In this document: positions 8,393 to 17,015 of the stretch, in pieces
Layout: every line of letters begins with the position of its first letter
Position numbering within the stretch: the stretch's first letter is position 1
Assembly (NCBI RefSeq): GCF_052180245.1
Contig: NZ_CP197474.1
Location: 3,968,001 to 4,032,000 of the forward strand
Length of the DNA: 64,000 bases
Reading direction: 5' to 3'
DNA from: Parapusillimonas sp013416435
GTDB taxonomy: Bacteria; Pseudomonadota; Gammaproteobacteria; Burkholderiales; Burkholderiaceae_B
Notes under the pieces: model-generated
Seen by the model: the letters and a program-made list of their open reading frames with translations, nothing else
Database searches by the model: none
What the model was told of the DNA's origin: nothing
Translations under genes and position numbers: made by a program

Positions 8393-8635
8393 ACCCGAAA
8401 TGGGAAAATCGTACTGGTGGAGTGCGCTGACATCCAGGACGGCGATGCCGGTTCACGTTACACCGTTAAAGAATATCAAAGCTTCAAAGCGCATACTGAA
8501 GACGGCACCGAGAACACGCGAATCTTATTGAAACCGCGATCAACCAACCCGGCAATCGCGACAATTGAACTCAGCAGTAAAGACGACGAACACCGCTATC
8601 AGGTGGTAGGCGAATATTTGGGAGTGATTCTGTAG
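8393..8635 (+). pseudogene. S24 (LexA-like) peptidase C-terminal remnant
   Basis: The frame reads NGKIVLVECADIQDGDAGSR, YTVKEYQSFK, then RILLKPRSTNPAIATIEL and ends with YQVVGEYLGVIL. This matches the C-terminal half of S24/LexA-type peptidase domains (GxIVLV, then YTVKxY with the catalytic-Lys-type segment, then a final hydrophobic strand). The N-terminal part, including the Ser nucleophile region and any DNA-binding or helicase domain, is replaced by the inverted repeat. No start codon or ribosome binding site fits the remnant. Confidence 0.6.
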
Positions 8636-8672
8636 ACATGAATCAGCTGGGTGTTCTAGACTCTCCAAATTG

Positions 8673-8708
8673 CGAGTCAGTGCAGAAGTTTAGGCCTGCT
8701 CTGACTCG
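8673..8708. terminator. possible hairpin between the island remnant and thiC
   Basis: CGAGTCAG at 8673-8680 pairs with CTGACTCG at 8701-8708 across a 20-base loop. It lies just past the stop of thiC (minus strand) and past the S24 remnant (plus strand), so it could end transcription from either side, but no T-run follows. Weak case. Confidence 0.3.
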
Positions 8709-8726
8709 TGCTAAAGAGTGTGCGAT

Positions 8727-10640
8727 TTACGTTTTATGGTAGATTTGTGCCCCTTTCTTTACAAATTCAATAGCTTTTTCCTGCATGCCTTGGTGCAAGG
8801 CTTCATTTTCTTGCAAACCTTTCTGCTTGGCATACTCGCGTACGTCTTGCGTAATTTTCATGCTACAAAAATGCGGTCCGCACATAGAACAAAAATGGGC
8901 GACTTTCATGGAGTCCTTAGGTAAGGTCTCGTCATGAAATTCTTTGGCGGTATCGGGATCGAGGCCCAGATTGAACTGATCGTCCCAACGAAACTCGAAG
9001 CGTGCTTTGGATAAGGCATTGTCCCGTATGGCAGCACCTGGGTGCCCTTTGGCCAGATCGGCTGCATGCGCGGCGATTTTGTAGGTGATGATGCCGTCCT
9101 TGACATCTTTTTTATTGGGCAGGCCCAGGTGTTCTTTGGGTGTGACATAGCACAGCATGGCTGTGCCATACCATCCGATCAGGGCCGCGCCTATGCCGGA
9201 CGTAATGTGGTCATAGCCAGGCGCAATATCAGTTGTCAGCGGTCCCAGCGTATAGAAGGGCGCTTCATGGCAATGCTTCAGTTGCATGTCCATGTTTTCC
9301 TTGATCAGGTGCATAGGCACGTGACCAGGCCCCTCGACCATGACTTGCACATCGTGTTGCCACGCCACTTGGGTTAGCTCGCCCAGCGTTTTCAACTCGG
9401 CAAATTGTGCTTCGTCATTGGCATCGTAGCCCGATCCTGGACGCAGGCCATCGCCCAGTGAAAAGCTGACGTCATAGGCTTTCATAATTTCGCAGATGTC
9501 TTCGAAGCGCTCATAGATGAAACTCTCTTTATGGTGAGCCAGACACCACTTAGCCATAATCGAACCGCCGCGCGACACAATACCCGTCATGCGGTTGGCG
9601 GTCATGGGAATGAAGGGTAGTCGAACACCCGCATGAATAGTGAAGTAGTCAACCCCCTGCTCGGCTTGTTCGATCAATGTGTCACGGAAAATTTCCCACG
9701 TCAGGTCTTCAGCCTTACCGTCTACCTTCTCCAGCGCCTGATAAATGGGTACAGAGCCGATGGGCACCGGTGAGTTGCGGATGATCCATTCACGGGTTTC
9801 GTGTATGTTCTTGCCAGTCGACAGATCCATCACGGTGTCACCGCCCCAACGGATCGCCCACGTCATTTTTTCGACTTCGTCACTGATGTTTGAACTTAGC
9901 GCCGAGTTTCCAATGTTAGCGTTGATCTTGACCAGGAAATTTCTACCTATGATCATAGGCTCGCTTTCGGGGTGATTGATATTGGCTGGAATGATGGCCC
10001 GGCCTCTTGCCACTTCCTCACGCACGAACTCTGGCGTAATCGAGGTCGGGATAGCGGCTCCAAACGATTGACCTGCGTGTTGACGCAGCAACCGATCCAC
10101 CAGCTTGTCGCCATCCGGGCCGCTGGCACGTAGCATTTCCACGTAGCGCTCCCGTTGCAGGCTTTCACGAATCGCGATGAACTCCATCTCGGGGGTGATG
10201 ATGCCGCGGCGCGCGTAATGCATTTGCGTCACGTTGTTTCCCGCCAAGGCGCGACGCGGTAAGCGACTCAACTCAAAGCGCAGGGAATCCAGCTTAGCGT
10301 CCCGCAAGCGGGCCTGTCCGTATTTGCTGCTCAGACCATCCAGTTGCTCGGTGTCGTTGCGCTCTGCTATCCAGGCGCTACGTATTGGATCGAGGCCCCG
10401 ACGGATGTCGATCTTGGCCGATGGGTCGGTATAGGGGCCGCTGGTGTCATAAACGGTAAGCGGAGGATTCTTCTCGCCGCCAAACATCGTGGGGGTGTCG
10501 TCTTGTGAGACTTCGCGAAATGGCACGCGGATATCCGGGCGTGAGCCTTGTTGATAAATTTTGCGTGACTGGGGAAGAGGCGTGATGGCGGCGGCGTCGA
10601 CTTCGGCGCTGTCTGCTGAAAAAATGGATTTGGTGTTCAA
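8727..10640 (-). CDS. thiC: phosphomethylpyrimidine synthase ThiC
   Basis: Radical-SAM enzyme that turns aminoimidazole ribotide into the pyrimidine (HMP-P) of thiamine, in the cytoplasm. The 637 residues are full length. Clear family segments include DTPTMFGGEKNPPLTVYDTS, MHYARRGIITPEMEF, IIGRNFLVKINANIGNSA and the 4Fe-4S motif CSMCGPHFC near residues 584-592. The start is a TTG at 10640 (MNTKSIFS), chosen because GGAG lies about 9 bases upstream and the N terminus then matches ThiC length; the frame open to 10859 runs through the riboswitch. Transcription is controlled by the TPP riboswitch in the leader. This is the first clearly core gene after the island. Confidence 0.97.
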   Translation of the reverse strand: MNTKSIFSADSAEVDAAAITPLPQSRKIYQQGSRPDIRVPFREVSQDDTPTMFGGEKNPPLTVYDTSGPYTDPSAKIDIRRGLDPIRSAWIAERNDTEQLDGLSSKYGQARLRDAKLDSLRFELSRLPRRALAGNNVTQMHYARRGIITPEMEFIAIRESLQRERYVEMLRASGPDGDKLVDRLLRQHAGQSFGAAIPTSITPEFVREEVARGRAIIPANINHPESEPMIIGRNFLVKINANIGNSALSSNISDEVEKMTWAIRWGGDTVMDLSTGKNIHETREWIIRNSPVPIGSVPIYQALEKVDGKAEDLTWEIFRDTLIEQAEQGVDYFTIHAGVRLPFIPMTANRMTGIVSRGGSIMAKWCLAHHKESFIYERFEDICEIMKAYDVSFSLGDGLRPGSGYDANDEAQFAELKTLGELTQVAWQHDVQVMVEGPGHVPMHLIKENMDMQLKHCHEAPFYTLGPLTTDIAPGYDHITSGIGAALIGWYGTAMLCYVTPKEHLGLPNKKDVKDGIITYKIAAHAADLAKGHPGAAIRDNALSKARFEFRWDDQFNLGLDPDTAKEFHDETLPKDSMKVAHFCSMCGPHFCSMKITQDVREYAKQKGLQENEALHQGMQEKAIEFVKKGAQIYHKT

Positions 10641-10726
10641 GACATGCTCCAAGAAATTAACAATGGAGCCGATAGGGAATAGACTTGATACCATCGGGTG
10701 ACATGGCGTCAGCCAATGCGAAACAA

Positions 10727-10808
10727 GCACGCTCCCAGCATCGGCATTATCCGTACTGGTACGAAGGGCCTTTCTCAACCCGCTGAAAACAGCGAGTACC
10801 CCTGCGTG
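10727..10808 (-). promoter_or_regulatory. TPP (THI) riboswitch in the thiC leader
   Basis: Read on the minus strand, the leader shows the THI-element core: GGGGTACTCGC, a short hairpin, GGGTTGAGAAAGGCCC (the TGAGA motif), GTACCAGTACGGATAATGCC (the GGATAATGCC motif) and GCTGGGAG. P1 closes by GCACGC at the 5' end and GCGTGC at the 3' end. About 90 bases separate it from the thiC start. Thiamine pyrophosphate binding should lower thiC expression, here most likely through the ribosome binding site or a terminator in that interval. Confidence 0.9.
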
Positions 10809-10887
10809 CGGACTAGTATAGGACATAAGCACGTTGCCACCTGGCACTGGCGGCATCATGAAAATGATTGATGCATGGGAAAGGACA

Positions 10888-11342
10888 ATGAATCAGGTGA
10901 CGTGGGCCTCCGCGCCCAGCACGCAGGCGCTCGTCGACGCCGCCCACAATCTTATCCCGCTGTTAAAAGAGATAGGCCCGCAACACGATCTGGATAAGCG
11001 GATCTCGGACCAGGCGGCCCGGCTGCTGCGCGAGAACGGCTTCTTTCGCATATACCAATCGCGCGAGAAGGTGCCGGTGTATCGCAGCGTGCGCTGGCAG
11101 GATTTCAAGAGCGGGCAAAATATCGCACCAACGCGGCGACGATCTCCGATCTTACGATTCAGGCCGTCAATGCCATGGTGCGCAACCTTGGCCGCAGCTT
11201 GCCGCCCAACGGCCCCATCGAACGCTGCTTCCGCGACTTCCACAGCATGGCTTCGCATTTTCTGTTGCAGACGAATCCCGCGGCCGAGATATTTGGTCGG
11301 ACGATGCTCGGCCTGGACCTCTCCCCCAATGCAAGAATCTGA
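10888..11342 (+). pseudogene. acyl-CoA-dehydrogenase-like flavin monooxygenase, internal deletion
   Basis: The first ~60 residues (from MNQVTWASAP through AARLLRENGFFRIYQ) match the N terminus of HsaA/PigM-type flavin-dependent monooxygenases of the acyl-CoA dehydrogenase fold. The last ~75 residues, in another frame (AKYRTNAATISDLTIQ to MLGLDLSPNARI, stop 11340-11342), match the C terminus. The middle ~250 residues holding the FAD site are gone, with the junction near 11060. Both ends kept and the middle deleted is the same pattern as in the TauD remnant at 27238. Confidence 0.8.
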
Positions 11343-11376
11343 CGAATCACGTTCATCTCACATAAGGAATCGTTCC

Positions 11377-11790
11377 ATGAGCAATATTCAACGCCTGCGC
11401 TTGCCTGAAAACGACCCCACTTTTGGCAGCAACAAGATTTTCGATCTTTTCAAGTACTCACCTGCGGTTCGGGCTAACGGCTTGGTCTTCATCGCCGGTC
11501 AGGTCGGCATACGACCTGACGGCACCATCCCCGAAACCGCCGAAGAGCAGATTCGCGTTGCCTTCAATCGCTTGCAGGCGATTCTCGAGCACGAAGGACT
11601 TGGATTTGAAAATCTCGTCGAACTGGTCTCGTACCACGTGCGCATCGATGAACAATTGACGACCTTTCGAGAAGTGAAGGACGAATTCATCAAGAGCGAC
11701 TTCCCCGCCTGGACCATCCTTGGGGTAAATTCACTGGCCCGCGATACACTTCTCATAGAAATCAAGGCCATAGCGGCAATTGAGAAATAG
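11377..11790 (+). CDS. RidA/YjgF-family protein
   Basis: A 137-residue protein of the RidA (enamine/imine deaminase) family. Features seen: N-terminal KYSPAVRANGLVFIAGQVGI, the central run NRLQAILEHEGLGFENLVEL, and LARDTLLIEIKAIAAI at the end, where the family has its R-x-x-x-x-[VIL]E[IV] strand with the substrate-binding Arg. The ATG at 11377 has AAGGAAT upstream and follows the monooxygenase remnant by 34 bases. Diverged RidA-like members often act in catabolic clusters as carbamate or aminoacrylate deaminases, so this is probably the survivor of a small catabolic operon. Confidence 0.88.
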   Translation: MSNIQRLRLPENDPTFGSNKIFDLFKYSPAVRANGLVFIAGQVGIRPDGTIPETAEEQIRVAFNRLQAILEHEGLGFENLVELVSYHVRIDEQLTTFREVKDEFIKSDFPAWTILGVNSLARDTLLIEIKAIAAIEK

Positions 11791-11821
11791 ACCCCAGCGG
11801 CGGAGCCATGGCCGCCTAACA

Positions 11822-11990
11822 AAAGTCTCGCATCACCGAAACCTGGTACCTGGACGACGCGGTGGCCGGGCCCTGGATACGCTCGGCTAATCTCGGCCAG
11901 CGCCGCAGCTACAAGAAAGGCTAGTTCCTCTACCACCAGGCAGAGGTCAGCTCACTTTTTTTCTTAGTGCTGCGCGTGTTCCGCCGCGCC
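11822..11990 (+). pseudogene. Crp/Fnr-family regulator, N-terminal remnant
   Basis: Translation reads RITETWYLDDAVAGPWIRSA, NLGQRRSYKKG, an in-frame TAG, then FLYHQAEVSSLFFLVLR. This is the beginning of a Crp/Fnr cyclic-nucleotide-binding domain (usual form KGQxLYHQGEVSxxFY). The TAG replaces the conserved Gln. The rest, including the helix-turn-helix, is missing, and the beta-lactamase gene abuts from the other strand. No longer functional. Confidence 0.65.
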
Positions 11991-11996
11991 ATATCC

Positions 11997-12893
11997 TCAC
12001 CGCAGCAACTGAGCCACCTGCTTTCCCACTGCAGCGATGATCTGATCGCGCTCTGACGCATCGACGGCGTCCGTTTCCAGATAGACGGCCACAATGACAG
12101 GCGAGCTGCCGGGTGCTTGGACAAAACCGACATCATTCGCGCCGAGTCGAGCGGTACCCGTTTTCTCTCCGACCAGCCAGTCCGATGGAACGCCCGCCCG
12201 CAACCGTCTGTCGCCCGTCGTGTTGGCCATGAGCCATGACCGTAACAGTTGCTGTGACCCGGCCTTCAGGGCAGTGCCAAACAGCAGAGTATTGAGCGTG
12301 TTGCTCATGGCATTGGGGCTGGTGGTATCCATCGGCTCGGCCGAGTTCGGCTGACTGAGCTCGGGTTCATAGCGGTCATGTCTGGTGACCTTATCCCCCA
12401 GACTACGGATGAATCGGGTCAATGCCTGCGGACCGCCATAGCTGCGGAATATCAGATTGGCCGCAGTGTTATCGCTGGTGGTGATCGTGGCATGACAAAG
12501 TTCAGCCAAGGTCATTCCTTTTGGCCCGATGTTCAATCGCGTCACCGGCGCGTATTCCAGAATATCCGCTTCGGTAATCGGCATGCGTCTGCTCAGTTGA
12601 TCTTCACCCTGGTCCAACCGCGCCAGAACATAAGCCGCAGCCAGCGTCTTGAACGAGCTCAGCATCAAAAATCGCTCATCTCCCCGATAGCTAGCGACTT
12701 GTTCGCTTCCCGTATCCAGCAGGCTGACTCCAAGACGCCCCCCACTGACACGCTCCAGTTCGGCCAGGGCTTGATTCAACGCAGTCAAGTCAGCCGACTT
12801 CCATCGATGCTTCCTATCGGTCGGGCTGTGCGCCAAGGCTGGTAATGTGGCGACGGCTACGCAGATCGCCAAGAAATGCCTTTTGCTGATCAC
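11997..12893 (-). CDS. bla: class A beta-lactamase
   Basis: Periplasmic serine beta-lactamase of 298 residues. An N-terminal signal segment (KRHFLAICVAVATLPALAHS) precedes the mature enzyme. Active-site elements: S79-S-F-K82 (Ambler 70-73), S140-D-N (130-132), E176-P-E-L-S (the omega-loop E166) and K244-T-G (234-236). The start is GTG 12893 with AGGAG just upstream; the frame continues further but without signal-peptide logic. No AmpR-type regulator lies beside it; the neighbour upstream is the divergent otnK. The hydrolysis spectrum cannot be inferred. An intrinsic chromosomal enzyme is likely. Confidence 0.95.
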   Translation of the reverse strand: MISKRHFLAICVAVATLPALAHSPTDRKHRWKSADLTALNQALAELERVSGGRLGVSLLDTGSEQVASYRGDERFLMLSSFKTLAAAYVLARLDQGEDQLSRRMPITEADILEYAPVTRLNIGPKGMTLAELCHATITTSDNTAANLIFRSYGGPQALTRFIRSLGDKVTRHDRYEPELSQPNSAEPMDTTSPNAMSNTLNTLLFGTALKAGSQQLLRSWLMANTTGDRRLRAGVPSDWLVGEKTGTARLGANDVGFVQAPGSSPVIVAVYLETDAVDASERDQIIAAVGKQVAQLLR

Positions 12894-13014
12894 GGTACGC
12901 TCCTTTAGAAAACCCGTGCGTAATAGCGGTTGGTATGAGTGACAGTCATTATTGTCAAAGTCTTGGCCCAGCTCGGCTAGCACTCCGCGGGTATACCCTA
13001 GTACCCAATACATC

Positions 13015-13028
13015 ATACAAGTTTGTAT
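13015..13028. promoter_or_regulatory. candidate GntR/FCD operator between bla and otnK
   Basis: ATACAA-GT-TTGTAT is a perfect 14-base palindrome, part of the longer imperfect form TCATACAAGTTTGTATTATGA, 36 bases before the otnK start. FadR/FCD-subfamily GntR proteins bind short AT-rich palindromes of this size, and one is encoded at the end of this operon (19866-20606). It may control otnK. No second copy is seen ahead of dctP. Confidence 0.45.
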
Positions 13029-13063
13029 TATGACTTCCTCAAAATTTTAATAATCTGGACATA

Positions 13064-14356
13064 ATGCGGCTCGGTTGTATTGCGGATGACTTCACCGGCG
13101 CGACGGACGTGGCCAACAACCTCGTGCGCGCCGGCATGCGCGTCGTGCAGACGATAGGCGTTCCTCAGGATTCGTCCCCCATCGATGCCGATGCCGTGGT
13201 GGTGGCGTTGAAATCGCGCACCACACCCGCCTCCCAAGCCCAGGAAGAATCGGTTCAAGCGTGCAAATGGCTGCTTGGCATGAGTCGGTCCGACCAGCCC
13301 CCGCAGATCTATTTCAAGTACTGCTCCACCTTCGACAGCACGGCGCAGGGCAACATCGGCCCGGTGACCGAGGCGCTGATGGAAGCGCTTGGAACGACGT
13401 TCACCATCGCCACGCCCGCGTTTCCCGATAACGGGCGTTCGGTGTTCAAAGGACATTTGTTTGTAGGCGATGACCTGCTCAGCGAGTCGAGCATGCGCCA
13501 TCACCCCTTGACGCCCATGACCGATGCCAATTTAGTGCGTGTTCTGCAGGCACAGTGCCGGCAGCGCGTGGGACTGGTGGATCATCGCTACTTGCGGCAG
13601 GGAGCCGAAACGGTCAGGCAACGCTTTGCTGAGCTCTCCCAGGAAGGCGTGGGCGTCGCCATTGTGGATGCGATAGACAACCAGGATCTGCTCACCTTGG
13701 GCGCGGCGACCGCCGACATGCCGCTGGTGACAGCGGGGTCCGGCTTGGCGATGGGTCTTCCCGCGCAATGGGGTTTTGCGCCGAATGAGCAGGCGCAACG
13801 CCTGCCTCGCGCAGGCGGTGGCAAGGCAATTCTCGCAGGCAGCTGTTCTGCGGCGACTCAGCGCCAGACTCGCCACTTCATCGATGCCGGTGGTGCTGCC
13901 CTGGCGCTGGACCCGTTGCAATTGGCGCAGGCGGATGACCCGGTGCGCGATGTCCTGGCCTGGGCGCAACCACGGCTTGCCAAGGGCAAATGCGTCATGG
14001 TGTATTCGACGGCCAACGCCGAGGCAGTCAAGTCCGTGCAGGCGCGCCTCGGTACTCAGCAGGCAGGTGAACTGGTCGAGCGGACATTGGCGGCCGTGGC
14101 GGAAGGTCTGGCAGCTCTGGGCGTCCGTCAGCTTATTGTTGCCGGCGGTGAAACATCTGGCGCCTGCGTACAGGCGCTGAGCATCGATCGCATGCAAATC
14201 GGGCCTCAGATTGATCCTGGCGTGCCCTGGTGCTATGCACATAGCCCGGCCGCATCCGGCGAGGGCATGCACCTGACGCTGAAGTCGGGCAACTTCGGTA
14301 GCGACGATTTCTTCACCAAGGCTTTCGAGATCTTGAAGGACGGCGCGCCGGCATGA
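13064..14356 (+). CDS. otnK: 3-oxo-tetronate kinase
   Basis: DUF1537 four-carbon acid sugar kinase; phosphorylates 3-oxo-tetronate (2-keto-threonate series) at C4 with ATP. The 430 residues show the N-terminal substrate domain with LGCIADDFTGATDVANNLVR and a FKYCSTFDSTAQGNIGP segment, and the C-terminal nucleotide domain with LAGSCSAATQRQTRHF, IVAGGETSGA and HLTLKSGNFG. The neighbours otnC, otnI and denD give the full known pathway, which fixes the sub-family. The stop overlaps the otnC start by four bases (ATGA). Confidence 0.94.
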   Translation: MRLGCIADDFTGATDVANNLVRAGMRVVQTIGVPQDSSPIDADAVVVALKSRTTPASQAQEESVQACKWLLGMSRSDQPPQIYFKYCSTFDSTAQGNIGPVTEALMEALGTTFTIATPAFPDNGRSVFKGHLFVGDDLLSESSMRHHPLTPMTDANLVRVLQAQCRQRVGLVDHRYLRQGAETVRQRFAELSQEGVGVAIVDAIDNQDLLTLGAATADMPLVTAGSGLAMGLPAQWGFAPNEQAQRLPRAGGGKAILAGSCSAATQRQTRHFIDAGGAALALDPLQLAQADDPVRDVLAWAQPRLAKGKCVMVYSTANAEAVKSVQARLGTQQAGELVERTLAAVAEGLAALGVRQLIVAGGETSGACVQALSIDRMQIGPQIDPGVPWCYAHSPAASGEGMHLTLKSGNFGSDDFFTKAFEILKDGAPA

Positions 14357-15006
14357 ACGAGAACGCATTGCGCGAAGAAATTTGCTTCGTTGGCCGGTCG
14401 CTGTTCGAGCGCGGCTATGTGCACGCCACCGCGGGCAACATCAGCGTACTGCTGGATGACGGCAGTGTATTGATCACACCCACCGACGCATGCCTGGGCC
14501 GCCTGGCGCCGTCAGACCTGGTGCGCGTGGATTCGAAAGGCAATGCGCCGGCGGGCACACGGCCAAGCAAGACCATCATCTTGCATCGACGCATCTATGC
14601 GGCCGAACCGGCCGCGCGATGCGTGATCCATACCCATAGCACGCACCTGGTCGCGCTGACGCTGAAAGGCGTTTGGCGCGAGTCGGACATCGTGCCGCCC
14701 ATTACCCCGTATTTCGTCATGAAAGTCGGCCACGTACCGCTGATTCCATACCGTCGGCCGGGCGATGCGCAGGTGGGTGATCTGGTGTCAGAGGCGATTG
14801 CGGCCGGGCAGCGCGCGGGGACGCCCTTGCGCGCCGTCATGCTTGACCGCCTCGGGCCCAATGTCTGGCACGAGTCTCCTGCAGCCGCGATGGCGGTGCT
14901 GGAAGAGCTGGAGGAGACGGCACGCCTGTGGACGATGACGAGCGCTCGCCCTTTGACGGACGAGCAGATCAATGAATTGCGCGATGCCTTTGGCGCGCGC
15001 TGGTAG
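14353..15006 (+). CDS. otnC: 3-oxo-tetronate 4-phosphate decarboxylase
   Basis: Class II aldolase-fold (AraD/FucA-like) metal enzyme of 217 residues that decarboxylates 3-oxo-tetronate 4-phosphate to dihydroxyacetone phosphate. Visible: GNISVLLDDGSVLITPTDAC near residues 30-50, the zinc ligands in AARCVIHTHSTHLVALTL (HxH, residues ~94-98), and a third His region after LGPNVWHESP. It lies between otnK and otnI and is translationally coupled to otnK. Confidence 0.93.
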   Translation: MNENALREEICFVGRSLFERGYVHATAGNISVLLDDGSVLITPTDACLGRLAPSDLVRVDSKGNAPAGTRPSKTIILHRRIYAAEPAARCVIHTHSTHLVALTLKGVWRESDIVPPITPYFVMKVGHVPLIPYRRPGDAQVGDLVSEAIAAGQRAGTPLRAVMLDRLGPNVWHESPAAAMAVLEELEETARLWTMTSARPLTDEQINELRDAFGARW

Positions 15007-15051
15007 ATCGGTCTGACTACAGACCTCATTTGTTGCGATTGCCAGGACATC

Positions 15052-15840
15052 ATGCTGAAGTTTTCCGCCAACCTTTCCATCCTCTTCACCGAACTTCCCT
15101 TCACCGAACGATTTGCCGCTGCGAAGCAGGCAGGCTTCGACGCGGTGGAATGCTGGTTCCCGTACGAGCACGGATCCGCCACTCAAATTCAGGCCCTGCT
15201 TGACGCGCAGCAACTGAAGATGGTGGGTATCAACACGCCATGGGGCGAAGCGGGCCAGTGGGGCCTGGCGGCTCTGCCTGGATATGAGGCCGCTTTTGAA
15301 CAATCGGTACGCGACACACTGGAGTTCGCACAAGCCGTTGGCGGGCCGGCAGTGCACGTGATGGCCGGCCTGGCCGGACACGTCCCGGCATCTGACGCAA
15401 AACGCAGTTATTACTCCAACCTTGAGAAGGCACTGCGTTGGGCCGAAGGCAGCGACCTGACCCTGCTGATCGAGCCCTTGAATGGACGAGATCGCCCCGG
15501 CTACTTCCTGCACAGTGTGGACCAGGCCGCCGAGATCATCGAGCGGCAGGGCTTGGGCGACCTTCGGATCATGTTCGACTGCTACCACATTCAAGTGCAG
15601 GAGGGCGATGTCATCACGCGCCTGCGCCGCCATTTCGACAAAATCGGCCACATACAGATAGCCGGCGTTCCCACCCGAGCGGAGCCCGACAAGGGCGAGC
15701 TGAACTACGTTGAGGTGCTCGGCGAGCTGGACCAGCTTGGCTGGAAGGGCTACGTGGGTGCTGAATACAAGCCCACGGGCGCATCGGCAGCAAGCCTGGG
15801 CTGGCTTGCCGAACTGCGGCGGCTGGGCATTGCAGCTTGA
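15052..15840 (+). CDS. otnI: 2-oxo-tetronate isomerase (hydroxypyruvate-isomerase fold)
   Basis: A 262-residue TIM-barrel enzyme of the hydroxypyruvate isomerase family that interconverts 2-oxo- and 3-oxo-tetronate. Key segments: AKQAGFDAVECWFPYEH, the metal/catalytic Glu in LIEPLNGRDRPGYFL, MFDCYHIQVQEGD and the second catalytic Glu in VGAEYKPTG. The context (otnK, otnC, denD) selects OtnI over glyoxylate-pathway Hyi. A REP-like palindrome follows ten bases after the stop. Confidence 0.92.
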   Translation: MLKFSANLSILFTELPFTERFAAAKQAGFDAVECWFPYEHGSATQIQALLDAQQLKMVGINTPWGEAGQWGLAALPGYEAAFEQSVRDTLEFAQAVGGPAVHVMAGLAGHVPASDAKRSYYSNLEKALRWAEGSDLTLLIEPLNGRDRPGYFLHSVDQAAEIIERQGLGDLRIMFDCYHIQVQEGDVITRLRRHFDKIGHIQIAGVPTRAEPDKGELNYVEVLGELDQLGWKGYVGAEYKPTGASAASLGWLAELRRLGIAA

Positions 15841-15849
15841 CACGCTCAA

Positions 15850-15879
15850 GGGGTCAGACCCCGTACGGGGTCTGACCCC
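15850..15879. repeat. 30-bp REP-like palindrome, copy 1
   Basis: GGGGTCAGACCCC, GTAC, then GGGGTCTGACCCC: two 13-base arms each with internal symmetry. An identical 30-base unit occurs at 31348-31377. Sequences of this type are spread through many Burkholderiales genomes and are tied to REP-associated tyrosine (IS200-like) transposases. Here it sits inside the erythronate operon, between otnI and dctP, and could act as a hairpin that separates mRNA halves. Confidence 0.85.
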
Positions 15880-15958
15880 ACCACCGTTGACCCCGCCACC
15901 GTTGTTTCACCACGCAACCTTCATAAATCACGACACATTCGCACTTAGGAGACCAAGA

Positions 15959-16999
15959 ATGAACCTGGCCAAATCCCACCTACGCCTTTGCCGCTACACG
16001 GTGAGCCTGATCGCCGCCTGCTTCGCCGCCGGCGCCATCGCCGCCGACTCGCCGGAGTACCGCGCACGCAACCTCAAGCTCGGACACGTGATCGCGGACG
16101 ATCACCCCGCAGCATTGGGCGCCAAGCGCTGGCAAGAGCTGCTGGCAGAACGCAGCGGCGGCAAGATCAAAGTTCGCATCCACGGTAACGGCAGCATCGG
16201 CGGCGATACCCAAATGACGTCTGCCGTACAGGGCGGTGTGCAGGAACTAGGCATCATCACCTCTTCGCCCATCGCAAGCGTGGTACGTGAAATCGGCCTG
16301 CTGGATCTGCCTTACACCTTCGACACCGCTCAGGAAGTGGACGCGGTGCTGGCCGGCAAGGTGGGCGATGCCATTGCCGAGAAAATGAACGCCAACGGCA
16401 TGGTCGTCGTGGGCTGGATGGAAAACGGCTTTCGCAGCATCACCAATAGCCGCCGCCCCATTACCAAGTTCGAAGACATGCAGGGCCTGAAGATCCGTGT
16501 ATTGCAAAACCCGGTTTACATCGAAACCTTCAACACCCTGGGCGCCAATGCGGTGCCCATGCCCTTCCCCGAGGTGTACACCGCACTTGAATCGCGCGCG
16601 GTTGACGGTCAGGAAAACCCTCTCGGCACCATTAACACATCCAAGTTCAACGAAGTGCAGAAGTATCTTAGCCTGACCCGCCATACCTACACACCCTACG
16701 TGGTGGTGGTCAGCAAGCGCGTTTGGGACAAGCTCAACGCGGACGAGCAAAAGCTGCTGAAAGAGACGGCTGCCGAGGCTTCCGAATACCAGCGCAAAGT
16801 ATCGCGTGAGAGCGAGCAGCGCTTCCTGGCGGAGCTGAAGGAACGCGGCATGGAGGTCAATGAACTGTCGGCCGAAGAAGCCAAGCGCATGCGCGAAAAG
16901 CTTCAGCCCGTCATCGATAAGTTCGCAAAAGACCTGGGCGGCGATCTTGGCGCCGAAATGATGGCCGAGATCTCTAAAGTGCGCGGCAAGTCCAACTAA
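15959..16999 (+). CDS. TRAP transporter solute-binding protein (DctP family)
   Basis: Periplasmic binding protein of 346 residues with a cleaved signal (SLIAACFAAGAIAADS). DctP features: LKLGHVIADDHPAALGAKRW, a central DMQGLKIRVLQNP in which the Arg normally clamps the substrate carboxylate, and AVPMPFPEVYTALESRAVDG. It should bind a sugar acid such as erythronate or threonate, judged by the operon. GGAGACC precedes the ATG at 15959. It is separated from its membrane partners (dctQ, dctM) by denD, which is unusual in order but not in content. Confidence 0.93.
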   Translation: MNLAKSHLRLCRYTVSLIAACFAAGAIAADSPEYRARNLKLGHVIADDHPAALGAKRWQELLAERSGGKIKVRIHGNGSIGGDTQMTSAVQGGVQELGIITSSPIASVVREIGLLDLPYTFDTAQEVDAVLAGKVGDAIAEKMNANGMVVVGWMENGFRSITNSRRPITKFEDMQGLKIRVLQNPVYIETFNTLGANAVPMPFPEVYTALESRAVDGQENPLGTINTSKFNEVQKYLSLTRHTYTPYVVVVSKRVWDKLNADEQKLLKETAAEASEYQRKVSRESEQRFLAELKERGMEVNELSAEEAKRMREKLQPVIDKFAKDLGGDLGAEMMAEISKVRGKSN

Positions 17000-17015
17000 G
17001 TATCGGAGTCAAACA

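Noticed and set aside
10834..11790. One 318-residue gene spanning the monooxygenase remnant and the RidA-like protein
   Set aside because: Only the last 137 residues match RidA, the internal ATG at 11377 has its own ribosome binding site, and the front part switches frame relative to the monooxygenase homology. It is a chance read-through.
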